Of a stretch of 12,105 bases of DNA, positions 1-7,208 are shown piece after piece. The notes beneath the pieces were generated by a model. The model was not told the DNA's origin. It was given only the letters and a program-made list of their open reading frames with translations, and ran no database searches. The translations under genes were made by a program, and so were the position numbers. Source of the stretch: Methylococcaceae bacterium NSP1-1 (lineage in GTDB: Bacteria; Pseudomonadota; Gammaproteobacteria; Methylococcales; Methylomonadaceae); NCBI GenBank assembly GCA_002256465.1, contig NQJG01000170.1, positions 1 through 12,105 on the forward strand, in the 5' to 3' direction. Position 1 is the stretch's first letter; the number at the start of each line of letters is the position of its first letter.

Positions 1-70
1 GGTTTGGCGTATTCATAAACCAGTTCCTATCTTAATCAGAAACGTTATTTTAGCCACACTTGTTACTATG

Positions 71-337
71 CTATTTTTTAATCAGATACCCAATCAGTCC
101 ACCCGCGGCAGCGGAAAGCACTGACTGCGCCCAACGCTTTGCATCTGGCGACGAATCGGCCGAATCCAGTGTATGGAAACATAGCCTTACGATCAGCGAT
201 ACAAAAACCAGTGCCATGACAAATTGCACGACATCCTTAAACAAGCGAACGTAGCGTTCACCATCGGTTTCTACGCGCTCAACCGAGACGTTGAATTCGT
301 GGCCCGGCGGTGGTGAATTGAGGTCAATAGAACTCAC
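71..337 (-). CDS. Small two-helix membrane protein, function unknown
   Basis: I do not recognise this 88-residue protein. A polar N-terminus (residues 1-34, with a proline-rich SPPPG at 8-12) precedes a hydrophobic segment at about 35-54 (DVVQFVMALVFVSLIVRLCF). A polar linker follows, then a second, glycine/alanine-rich hydrophobic segment at about 71-86 (QSVLSAAAGGLIGYLI) ending in KK. This suggests a small inner-membrane protein with two helices and a positive C-terminal end. The start is GTG at 337. It sits in a GTGA overlap with a fossil copy of the upstream gene's stop codon, inside the 306-391 near-repeat. It is the second gene after the RHH regulator, so the pair probably forms one transcript. 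A toxin role for the membrane protein with the RHH protein as antitoxin is possible, but rests only on size, order and coupling. Confidence 0.6.
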   Translation of the reverse strand: MSSIDLNSPPPGHEFNVSVERVETDGERYVRLFKDVVQFVMALVFVSLIVRLCFHTLDSADSSPDAKRWAQSVLSAAAGGLIGYLIKK

Positions 338-391
338 AATCCGATGATCGCGGTGGTGAATTGAGGTCGATGGAACTCATAGCCCAATGAT
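306..391. repeat. 43-bp tandem near-duplication across a stop/start junction
   Basis: Two adjacent 43-bp units (349-391 and 306-348, read on the minus strand) match at about 36 of 43 positions. Each unit carries the last four sense codons and stop of the RHH gene (Ile-Ile-Gly-Leu-stop), overlapping the start and first codons of the membrane-protein gene (Met-Ser-Ser-Ile-Asp-Leu-Asn-Ser-Pro-Pro). Apart from the last base of the unit, every difference is synonymous: ATT/ATC, GGG/GGA, CTA/TTG, TCC/TCT, ATC/ATT, plus ATG versus GTG at the start codon. The first unit's small frame runs into a stop after about 18 codons. The second unit starts the full-length membrane protein. Confidence 0.9.
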
Positions 392-586
392 TTCAGTTTC
401 CAGCTTTTGCGTTTCCGGATCAACAAGACCGACCTTACGGCCTTTTTTGCGTCCTTCATACATAGCAAGATAAAGCGTTAAGGCTTTACGAAAAATTTCG
501 CTTTTATTCGTTTCAGATTCCGCAGCCGCTTTGTCAATCTCGTTATTCAAATCGTCAGAAATGGTTATATTCAGGCGTGTGCTCAT
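377..586 (-). CDS. Ribbon-helix-helix (CopG/Arc-like) DNA-binding protein
   Basis: This 69-residue protein has the form of a ribbon-helix-helix regulator. It has a short basic beta strand (RLNITIS, residues 4-10), helix A (about 11-24), a turn at SETNKSE, and helix B (about 27-45) leading to a basic stretch (GRKKGRK, 45-51). Such proteins dimerise and insert the paired strands into the major groove. Many are autorepressors or antitoxins. The ATG at 586 has a GGAGT ribosome-binding site at 592-596. The stop TGA overlaps an ATG (ATGA at 377-380), which originally coupled it to the membrane-protein gene; the near-duplication now separates the two. Short inverted repeats and a TATAAT box lie just upstream, which fits autoregulation. 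The regulated genes are unknown. Confidence 0.8.
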   Translation of the reverse strand: MSTRLNITISDDLNNEIDKAAAESETNKSEIFRKALTLYLAMYEGRKKGRKVGLVDPETQKLETEIIGL

Positions 587-599
587 AAATTACTCCATA

Positions 600-627
600 A
601 TAATGTTAATTATATGTATATGATACA
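600..627 (-). promoter_or_regulatory. Candidate promoter/operator of the RHH module
   Basis: On the minus strand a consensus -10 box TATAAT occupies 614-609; no good -35 is seen 16-18 bp upstream. Two small inverted repeats overlap or flank it: ATAAT-GTTA-ATTAT (600-613) and TGTAT-ATG-ATACA (615-627). Paired short palindromes over the -10 are where an RHH autorepressor would be expected to bind. The region is AT-rich, so chance palindromes are possible. Confidence 0.4.
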
Positions 628-695
628 CCAAATTAGAGCAAAAAGTAGGCAAGTAATCACCTATCGGAAAGCGTATGGCCATAAATTTGCGTTCC

Positions 696-1703
696 TCAAT
701 CATCATCTTCGCTGGGAATCTGCCCTCGCAGCTCTTCTGAAAGCAACATTTGCGCCCCTTTGGTAACGATTTGTTCTCCGGGTTTGATGCCGTCAGGAAT
801 AAAATAACCGTCAGCCGATGCTGAATAATGCTCTAGTGTGCGACGACTGAAAGTGTCTTCCGCAGTTTTAAGATACACAAATGCTTGATCCATATACCAG
901 ATTAAAGCAGATTTTGGAATAATAACGCCAGTCATTTGTTCGTTTTGTTCAGGAATCCACGCGGTTACGTTCATGCCGGTTATGATGTCTTTGTCGCCGG
1001 TTCGAAAGTAATAACTTTCACCTTGTGCCGCTGACTCTATGCGCGTGGCCATTGAAATCAGCTCGGCTTTATGGGCTTTGCTGCGGTTACCTGATGCCTC
1101 GATATAAATAGTCTGAATAGTGTCAGGCAAGTGCTTGTTGGCCGGTAAAGTAATTTGCAGCAGTGTTTGGCGACCTGATAAAAAAGCGTCAAATTTCTTT
1201 GAATCATTAGAAATAGCCCAATTGGTGAGTTCTTTGCCCCAAGAAATCAAAGCTTCATCAATAATGGCTTTGCTTTGAAAATCAGTCGCATCGACTTGAG
1301 CTTTATAGGATTGCCACTGTGCTTGCTGTTCTTGCAAGTTGCGTTTTGAGCTTACACCATGACGATATAAATCTTGCTGGCGGTTGATGTTCTGCTCTGC
1401 CTGCCTAAATTTTGCCTTGGCGCTGCTACGTTCAGTTAATGCAAGCAAATAGCGGTTACGCAAAGCCAGTAACGGGTGTATGTTGATAGCTTTACCGTAA
1501 GCGGTAAATTCAGCAAAGCGGCTTGCGGGTCTGAGTATTAATGTTTCAATGCCTGATAATTTCCGGGCTTCAGTGTCAAGCCTGATGACCGATTGCCCGA
1601 TGTCGTTTTGTACTTTGGATGAGGAATTTTCATCATCAGCAACAGACCAGGGCATCAAAAAAAGATTGAGCGCAAAAAAGCAGGCGATTAACAGCGTATT
1701 CAT
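696..1703 (-). CDS. Exported membrane-fusion (RND-type periplasmic adaptor) protein
   Basis: This predicted 335-residue protein starts at the ATG at 1703, where a Sec signal peptide begins (hydrophobic LLIACFFALNLFL, cleavage likely after SVA near residue 22). A frame open to 1868 exists, but it would read through the xoxF terminator and the xoxF 3' end. The body has the HlyD/RND adaptor pattern: a barrel-like segment, a helical hairpin rich in Gln, Lys and Arg with the characteristic motif LYRHGVSSKRNLQEQ, a beta-barrel region (GMNVTAWIP), and a C-terminal membrane-proximal domain (VIIPKSALIW to IKPGEQIVTKGAQML). It ends in an acidic tail, EDDD. Such adaptors link an inner-membrane pump to an outer-membrane channel. 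No pump or channel gene is adjacent, so the substrate is unknown. The Shine-Dalgarno is weak. Confidence 0.8.
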   Translation of the reverse strand: MNTLLIACFFALNLFLMPWSVADDENSSSKVQNDIGQSVIRLDTEARKLSGIETLILRPASRFAEFTAYGKAINIHPLLALRNRYLLALTERSSAKAKFRQAEQNINRQQDLYRHGVSSKRNLQEQQAQWQSYKAQVDATDFQSKAIIDEALISWGKELTNWAISNDSKKFDAFLSGRQTLLQITLPANKHLPDTIQTIYIEASGNRSKAHKAELISMATRIESAAQGESYYFRTGDKDIITGMNVTAWIPEQNEQMTGVIIPKSALIWYMDQAFVYLKTAEDTFSRRTLEHYSASADGYFIPDGIKPGEQIVTKGAQMLLSEELRGQIPSEDDD

Positions 1704-1721
1704 TACGAGTGAATTAATATC

Positions 1722-1757
1722 AAAAAAAAGCCCCGGTTGAAAATCAACCAGGGCTTT
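1722..1757 (-). terminator. Rho-independent terminator of xoxF
   Basis: Read on the minus strand, a stem of about 14 bp (one G-U pair) closes on a short loop, with arms at 1744-1757 and 1730-1740 plus flanking As. It is followed at once by eight Ts (A-run at 1722-1729). It lies 29 bases past the xoxF stop codon and before the adaptor gene start at 1703, so the adaptor is read either by leak-through or from a promoter not seen here. Confidence 0.9.
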
Positions 1758-1785
1758 CAACAATCTATCTAAAAAATCTGATGGA

Positions 1786-3505
1786 TTAGTTGTTAGGTAA
1801 TGCGAATACAGTAAATGCACCACCTTGTTTGGTGAAAGAACCCAAGCTTGCGTAAGCGCCGGTAGCACCTAAACCTTCTTGTGATATTTTCACGGCTATT
1901 TTTTCCAATTCAGCTTTTTTCACTGGATCGGTTTCTGCCGCGGCCTTAGCTTCTGCCTCTTCTAGCTGTTTATTGAAGTCAGTAGCGATACCAATACCTG
2001 CCCAGCCGCCGATACCGGAAAGAACGCCAACATATTGTTTGCCGTTATAGCTCCAGGTATTAACGTTGCCGATGATGCCGGAAGGAGTTTTGAATTTGTA
2101 CAATTCTTTACCTGTTTTAGCATCAACTGCTTTCAGATAGCCTTCCAGTGTCCCGTAGAATACGACACCGCCGGCAGTAGCCAATGAGCCGGACCAAACT
2201 GAGAAAGAACAAGCCGGTTTGTGGTGAGTAAGAAACCGGTTGTTGGTTTTTGCTTCCTAACGCAGCCGGGCAAACGCCGTCTGTTCTGACGTCTTCGCCG
2301 TTGTGTTCGGTACTGTACTGAGGCACAACTTGCGGACGGCCTGTGTTCATGTCAACGTGAGTTGCCCAGTTAACTGATTTGTCGAATTTCTCGGCAACTA
2401 ACAGCTCGCCTGTTTCACGATCCAATGTATAGCCAAAACCGTTACGGTCGAAATGCACGATAGTTTTATGCATTTTGCCCTTAACTTCCTGGTCAACCAG
2501 AACAGTTTCATTAATACCGTCATAATCCCACTCATCGTGTGGAGTCATTTGGTATACCCATTTAACTGCACCAGTGTCAGCATCACGTGCCCACAAAGAC
2601 ATAGACCATTTGTTGTCACCTGGACGTTGTACAGGGTTCCATGTTGATGGGTTGCCTGATCCATAATAGATCAAGTTCAATTTAGGGTCGTAGCTGGTCC
2701 AGCCCCAAGTTGTACCACCACCAATTTTCCATTGGTCGCCTTCCCATGTTTTTAAACTGGAATTAGCGCCCACTGGAGCAACTTTACCGTTTTCCCATGT
2801 GGTTGTTTTGCTTGGGTCAATCAGCGTGTCCTTATCCGGGCCCATGCTGTAGCCTTTCCATCTTAATTTGCCAGTATTAATGTCATAAGCAGCCAGGAAG
2901 CCACGAACACCAAATTCACCACCGGAAATACCGGTTAGAACGGTATCTTTAACAACTAAGGGGGCGGCAGTGTTGGTCATGCCCAGTTTGGGATCACCGT
3001 TTTGTACGCTCCAAACGCGCTTGCCGGTTTTAGCGTCTAACGCGGTTAAAACAGTATTGGATTGTTGTAAGAAAATTTTGCCATCGCCGTAAGCTAAACC
3101 ACGATTGACGGTATCGCAACACATAACTGGAATAGTTACGTCAGCATCTTGTGTTGGTGTGAATTCCCAAATAACAGATTGAGTTTTTTGGTTGATTGCG
3201 TAAACAGTGTTAGGAAAAGGTGTGTGGATGTAAATAACATCATCAACAACCAATGGACCGCCTTCATGACCACGTAATACACCTGTAGAAAAAGACCATG
3301 CAGGTTGCAGATTTTTTACGTTGTTAACGTTAATTTCATCCAGCTTGCTGTAGCGAGTGCCAGCGTAGTCTCCACCCCAAGTTGCCCAGTTAGCTGGATC
3401 TTTGGTTAGGGTTTCAACACCACTGTTAGCAGTTGAAATTGCTGGAGCAGCTAATATTGCCGCTACACTTGAAGCAATTAGCCAACTTTTTATAGGCTTC
3501 TTCAT
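1786..3505 (-). pseudogene. xoxF: Lanthanide-dependent methanol dehydrogenase XoxF, broken by internal loss
   Basis: This is a PQQ-dependent periplasmic methanol dehydrogenase that oxidises methanol and passes electrons to a cytochrome c. The start ATG at 3505 has AGGAG eight bases upstream, and a signal peptide covers about residues 1-26. Visible key residues are the vicinal cysteines 129-130 (PVMCCD), Glu197 (GGEFG), Asn285 (GSGNPSTWN), and the Asp-Tyr-Asp at 327-329 (DEWDYDG). The second Asp marks the lanthanide type; calcium-type MxaF has Ala there. The frame is intact to residue 434 (SPQTGLFF). It then jumps at about 2197-2206 into another frame that resumes at FSVWSG and runs to 1786. 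Compared with the family, about 60 residues are missing (the stretch normally holding VPTNHVCMDYEP and MGNFIAWD), a loss of 3n+2 bases. As read, the product would end after 26 wrong residues. Confidence 0.93.
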
Positions 3506-3563
3506 ATATATTTCTCCTGGTACCTTGTTAATTTGACAAAATACTGATTATGATTTTTTTTAG

Positions 3564-3575
3564 ACTAATATTAGT
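3564..3575. promoter_or_regulatory. 12-bp perfect palindrome in the xoxF leader
   Basis: ACTAATATTAGT is its own reverse complement and lies 59-70 bases before the xoxF start. It could be a regulator half-site pair or a short RNA hairpin. It is AT-rich and single, so function is unproven. Confidence 0.3.
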
Positions 3576-3632
3576 TTTTTGGGTGATTTTCTCGATCCCA
3601 TAAAGGCAGGAATTTTTCACTCCAAGTTACTA

Positions 3633-3699
3633 GATTTAATGATTTTGCCTAAAAAGTCAACATTTAATGGACTCAAAGCTAAATACGCAAGGCAAAATC
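3633..3699 (-). promoter_or_regulatory. Candidate xoxF promoter with a wide 10-bp inverted repeat
   Basis: On the minus strand a good -35 (TTGACT, 3660-3655) and a poor -10 (TAAATC, 3638-3633) are spaced 16 bp apart, giving an mRNA leader of about 120 bases. A perfect 10-bp inverted repeat, GATTTTGCCT (3641-3650) and AGGCAAAATC (3690-3699), brackets the -35. One arm falls in the -35/-10 spacer and the other about 30 bp upstream of the -35. Such spaced inverted sites fit a dimeric or looping regulator. A long-loop RNA structure at the end of the lpxH transcript is the alternative. Confidence 0.4.
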
Positions 3700-3751
3700 C
3701 ACTGGCAATGGGCTCGTTCATCTTTTAATAGTGCGTTTGATTTGCTGTTTT

Positions 3752-4477
3752 CTAAATGACATCTCTCTGATACCCATTGCTGTTCCAGCATAAAATTTCC
3801 CCCGCATCCTTGCTCCAAGCGGCCAGTACAAAACGTTGTGCGGGTTGACCGTTTATTTCAAAGTTATGAACGTTAGGTCGGTGAGTATGTCCATGAATCA
3901 ACCGCAAACAATTGTGCTCAAGCATCACTTTACTTACAGTGTGTTGATTTACGTCCATAATATCGTGCGTTTTTTTACGTTTATGAAAGTAACTGCGAAT
4001 GCGGTACCAGCGAGCCGCTAATAGCCGCAGCAGCAGCGGCTTGGATAGAACAGATTGTTGCCATTCCGGAGAATGTGATTTAACGCGAAATGCCTGATAT
4101 GGAAGGTCGTCAGTACACAATAAGTCACCGTGTGTAAGCAATGTTGGTGTGCCCAGCAAATCAATGACTTGATAATCATCAAGAAGGGTAACACCGGTGT
4201 CCTGGCAGAATTTATTACCCAATAGAAAGTCCCGGTTACCTTGCTGCAAATAAACCTGCGTACCCGAATCAGTCAGTTGTTTAATTTGTCTACGAATTTT
4301 ATTGCTGGGTGGTGTAGGGTCATCATCGCCTACCCAGGCATCGAAAAGATCCCCCAAGATATAAACAGCTGCCGCTTTGGGCGCTCTATCTTGGAGGAAA
4401 GCAAGAAATCGACGAGTGATTTCAGGTTTTTCCAAGGAGATATGTAAATCTGAAATAAACAGGATTTCCTGGTTCAA
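3752..4477 (-). CDS. lpxH: UDP-2,3-diacylglucosamine diphosphatase LpxH
   Basis: This enzyme hydrolyses UDP-2,3-diacylglucosamine to lipid X and UMP, the fourth step of lipid A synthesis, at the inner face of the inner membrane. The 241-residue protein is full length for the family. Its metallophosphoesterase motifs are all present: DLH (Asp10, His12), GD (Asp43), GNRD (Asn81), THGD (His116) and GHTH (His195, His197), which serve as the dinuclear manganese site. The start is a TTG at 4477, only 12 bases after the stop of the upstream cyclophilin gene, with no clear ribosome-binding site of its own. Translation is therefore probably coupled. The cysS / peptidyl-prolyl isomerase / lpxH cluster is also found in E. 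coli, which supports the assignment. No clear terminator follows. Confidence 0.95.
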   Translation of the reverse strand: MNQEILFISDLHISLEKPEITRRFLAFLQDRAPKAAAVYILGDLFDAWVGDDDPTPPSNKIRRQIKQLTDSGTQVYLQQGNRDFLLGNKFCQDTGVTLLDDYQVIDLLGTPTLLTHGDLLCTDDLPYQAFRVKSHSPEWQQSVLSKPLLLRLLAARWYRIRSYFHKRKKTHDIMDVNQHTVSKVMLEHNCLRLIHGHTHRPNVHNFEINGQPAQRFVLAAWSKDAGEILCWNSNGYQRDVI

Positions 4478-4489
4478 TGGACTGCTCTG

Positions 4490-5071
4490 TTATTTTACAA
4501 CTTCTGCTTTTTCAATAACGATGTCTGTTTTGGGTACATCCTGATGCCCACCACGATTACCAGTCGCTTGTTTAGCCATTGCATCGACAACATCCATGCC
4601 TTCAATCACTTCGCCAAATACAGCATAGCCCCAACCGCTCGCTGTCGGGCTGGTATGATTTAAAAATGAATTATCTTTGTAATTAATAAAAAATTGAGCG
4701 GTGGCAGAATTTGGATCGTTTGTGCGAGCCATCGCTATAGTGCCGCGACTGTTGGCCAGGCCATTGTTAGCTTCGTTTTTGATAGGGGCATGAACCGCTT
4801 TTTGATTGAAGCTGGTATCAAAACCACCACCTTGAGCCATAAAACCCGGGATGATCCTGTGAAAAATAGTGCCGTTATAGAAACCTTCGTTAACATAAGT
4901 TAAAAAATTTGCCGATGAAACAGGTGCTTTTTCAGTATTTAGCTGAATAATAATTTCACCGAGGGTAGTTGTTAATTTAACTTTTGTTTGTGTGTCTGAC
5001 ATGTTGTTTTCCGTTGCAAAAGAAAGTGTTGAGGTTAAAAACAGCACCATAGAAAGTATGAGTGTGCGCAT
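4490..5071 (-). CDS. ppiB: Cyclophilin-type peptidyl-prolyl cis-trans isomerase
   Basis: This is a 193-residue cyclophilin that catalyses cis-trans isomerisation of prolyl peptide bonds. The core carries the family motifs [14 protein letters not shown] (catalytic Arg72), [17 protein letters not shown] and [14 protein letters not shown]. The ATG at 5071 has AAGGA eight bases upstream and yields a signal peptide (residues 1-19, cleavage likely after SFA), pointing to the periplasm. A second Met at residue 24 begins a normal cytosolic-type cyclophilin ([16 protein letters not shown]) and has a GGAAAA sequence just before it, so a cytoplasmic form from an internal start is possible. The gene lies 12 bases upstream of lpxH. 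Its neighbours match the E. coli ppiB locus, but the leader resembles PpiA. The symbol follows the neighbourhood; the localisation is open. Confidence 0.9.
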   Translation of the reverse strand: MRTLILSMVLFLTSTLSFATENNMSDTQTKVKLTTTLGEIIIQLNTEKAPVSSANFLTYVNEGFYNGTIFHRIIPGFMAQGGGFDTSFNQKAVHAPIKNEANNGLANSRGTIAMARTNDPNSATAQFFINYKDNSFLNHTSPTASGWGYAVFGEVIEGMDVVDAMAKQATGNRGGHQDVPKTDIVIEKAEVVK

Positions 5072-5231
5072 TAATTTTTCCTTACGGGTGATGCAAATAG
5101 TAGATTTTATGTGTTTTTATCTTGAAAGAGAAGTATGTGCTTGGTAAATTGTACAGTTTTGTTGCCAGACTGCACTATTATCGGTAATTCGTTTGTTAGA
5201 GGCCGCGCTGTGTGCAGATATTGCCTAACGG

Positions 5232-5250
5232 TATAATTTATAAATGTATG
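5232..5250 (+). promoter_or_regulatory. TATAAT box just before the cysS start
   Basis: A consensus -10 (TATAAT, 5232-5237) sits only 11 bases before the cysS ATG at 5248. Transcription from it would begin at about 5244, giving an almost leaderless mRNA. No Shine-Dalgarno is visible before that ATG. The -35 position is poor (TGTGTG), so this may be chance in AT-rich DNA. Confidence 0.3.
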
Positions 5251-6466
5251 TTGAAAATATATAACACCCTGACCCGAAAAAAAGAATTGTTCAAACCGCG
5301 AGTAGAGGGCAAAGTCGGCATGTATGTTTGTGGTATGACTGTTTATGATTATTGTCATATCGGCCATGCTCGCGTGATGGTGGTGTTCAGTATTGCCGCC
5401 CGATATTGAACCCAGAGCTACGCAATCTATTTCCGGCATTATTGCCATGATTCAGGCATTAATTGCCAACGGCCTGGCCTATATCGGCAGCAATGGCGAT
5501 GTGTTTTATGCAGTAACAAAGTTTAAAAATTACGGGCAATTATCCGGCAAGAATCTGGACGATTTACAGGCGGGTGAGCGCGTTGATGTTGATCTGGCAA
5601 AGCACAATCCACTGGATTTTGTATTATGGAAAATGGCAAAAGCGGGCGAACCCGCGTGGCAATCTCCCTGGGGCTTGGGCCGTCCTGGCTGGCATATCGA
5701 ATGCTCCGCCATGTCTACCTGTTGCCTGGGTAATCATTTCGATATTCATGGCGGTGGCATGGATTTGCAGTTTCCGCATCATGAAAATGAAATCGCACAG
5801 TCAGAAGGTGCCACCGGTGAGAAATTTGTCAATCTGTGGATGCACAATGGTTTTGTGCGGATTAATGAAGAAAAAATGTCCAAATCGCTGGGTAATTTCT
5901 TTACTGTGCGTGAAGTGCTGAAACAATACAAGCCCGAAATAATACGTTTTTTTATTCTTTCCAGTCATTACCGCAGTCCCTTGAATTATTCAGATGAACA
6001 GTTGAATGATGCCGGCACTGCATTGAAAAGGCTTTATACTGCTTTGCGTGGTTGTGACGGCTTGGATGCCGCTATAGATGCGGATTATAAAGCCCGTTTT
6101 GAGCAGGCGATGGGTGATGATTTTAATACACCGGTCGCTGTTGCTGTTCTATTCGACTTGGCGAGAGAGCTGAATAAAGTTAAGGATAATAATCCAGAAA
6201 GAGCAGTGGTACTGGCGTCCAGCCTTAAATCTTTAGGGGGCTTACTGGGAATATTGCAACAGGACCCTGAAGAATATTTAAAAGGGCACATCCATGAGAC
6301 TAAAGGCGCGCTTGTAGGAAGTGTTGCATTAGTCTCGGCTTCAGTTGAAGTAACTAGAGGTGACGCGCTGGCGGCGCGAATAATTTCTTTCAAGCACGCT
6401 ATTAAGCATGGGGTATTATCTACACGGTCCTATTGCTCCTTCTCCAAAGAAAGAAGGTTGGCATGA
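5248..6466 (+). pseudogene. cysS: Cysteinyl-tRNA synthetase, internally deleted and with an odd C-terminus
   Basis: This enzyme charges tRNA-Cys with cysteine and is normally essential and single-copy. The start ATG at 5248 gives the standard N-terminus [15 protein letters not shown]. Visible motifs are the zinc and active-site Cys28 ([10 protein letters not shown]), HIGH at 37-40, [22 protein letters not shown] and KMSKS (EKMSKSLGN). The frame is intact to Phe47 (ends at 5388). It then jumps at about 5386-5392 to a second frame resuming at [12 protein letters not shown]. About 57 residues are absent compared with E. coli CysS, including the Rossmann-fold block with the conserved RNITDIDDKIIKRA, a loss of 3n+2 bases. 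After [10 protein letters not shown] (about 6285) the last 59 residues bear no resemblance to the usual C-terminal tRNA-binding end (RKAKNWAEAD type), although the final length is as expected. As read, it cannot make a working synthetase. Confidence 0.9.
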
Positions 6467-6549
6467 TGCGGCATAAATTCTTGATTTTACTATCTTTAAG
6501 ACAGCCAGACCTACGATCAACAACAAAGCACTAACAAAGAAATTACCTG
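6286..6549. other. Unexplained stretch between the cysS core and fchA
   Basis: Some 264 bases lie between the last recognisable cysS codon and the fchA start. The cysS frame stays open to 6466 with an unfamiliar tail ([20 protein letters not shown] and onward). The other frames contain early stops, and no hairpin terminator, tRNA or repeat was seen. It could be foreign sequence fused to the cysS 3' end or a mis-joined contig. Confidence 0.5.
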
Positions 6550-7179
6550 ATGAGCGAAATTAAAGATAAATCAATCCAAATCTTTCTTGACGAATTAGCC
6601 AGTAAATCAGCTACACCGGGCGGCGGTAGTGTATCGGCACTGATGGGTGCACAGTCCGCCGCCTTAACCAGCATGGTTTGCAACCTGACTATCGGCAAAC
6701 CTAAATACGCTGAAGTCGAAACCGAAATGCAAGCCTTACTGCAAAAGTCAGAAGCGTTACGTGCAAAACTGACAGGCTTGATTAAAGCCGATGTTGATGT
6801 ATTTAATCGCTTAATGGCGGCTTACGGTTTACCTAAAGAAACAGACGAAGAAAAAATGGCACGTACCGAGGCAATACAAACCGTTTTAAAAGCCGCCACT
6901 GAAGTGCCTTTAGATTGCGCGCGTGCCTGTGCAGAAGCCATTGAATTAAGTCGTTGTGCTGCAAATAAAGGCAATCTCGGCGTTATCAGTGATGCTGGCG
7001 CTGCGGTATTAGCGGGCTACAGTGGACTAAAAAGTGCCGCACTCAATGTTTACATTAATACAGGCAGTCTTAAAGATAGACAATTCGCGGAGACCAAATT
7101 AGCTGAGCTGGAAACGATTTTGAAGGATGTTGATACTGTTGTAGAAGATGTCTATCAATCAGTTAAAACCAAATTATAG
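6550..7179 (+). CDS. fchA: Methenyltetrahydrofolate cyclohydrolase FchA
   Basis: This 209-residue protein belongs to the cyclodeaminase/cyclohydrolase family. It interconverts methenyl-H4F and 10-formyl-H4F in the cytoplasm, a step of the folate C1 pathway that supplies the serine cycle and biosynthesis in methylotrophs. The glycine-rich N-terminal signature ATPGGGSVSALMGAQSAALTSMV (starting near residue 21) is clear. The later helices (VPLDCARACAEAIELS; GNLGVISDAGAAVLAGYSGL) match the family, and the length is normal. The ATG at 6550 has only a weak AAAGAA ribosome-binding site. It stands between the damaged cysS and the scpA operon. No mtdA is present in the window. A formiminotransferase-cyclodeaminase role in histidine breakdown is less likely because no partner gene is seen and the methanol-oxidation context favours FchA. 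Confidence 0.9.
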   Translation: MSEIKDKSIQIFLDELASKSATPGGGSVSALMGAQSAALTSMVCNLTIGKPKYAEVETEMQALLQKSEALRAKLTGLIKADVDVFNRLMAAYGLPKETDEEKMARTEAIQTVLKAATEVPLDCARACAEAIELSRCAANKGNLGVISDAGAAVLAGYSGLKSAALNVYINTGSLKDRQFAETKLAELETILKDVDTVVEDVYQSVKTKL

Positions 7180-7208
7180 ATTGTTTTGCAAACTTCAAAC
7201 CTGAACTT

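Noticed and set aside
1..70. Possible partial gene at the left edge
   Set aside because: Only 70 bases are available and no frame shows recognisable coding sequence.
696..1868. Adaptor gene extended upstream to 1868 (390 residues)
   Set aside because: The extra 55 residues run through the xoxF terminator and the xoxF 3' end in another frame. The ATG at 1703 begins a proper signal peptide.
5107..5448. Minus-strand open frame rich in His across the cysS start
   Set aside because: It is antisense to the conserved cysS N-terminus and covers the divergent promoter region. It has no recognisable protein features.
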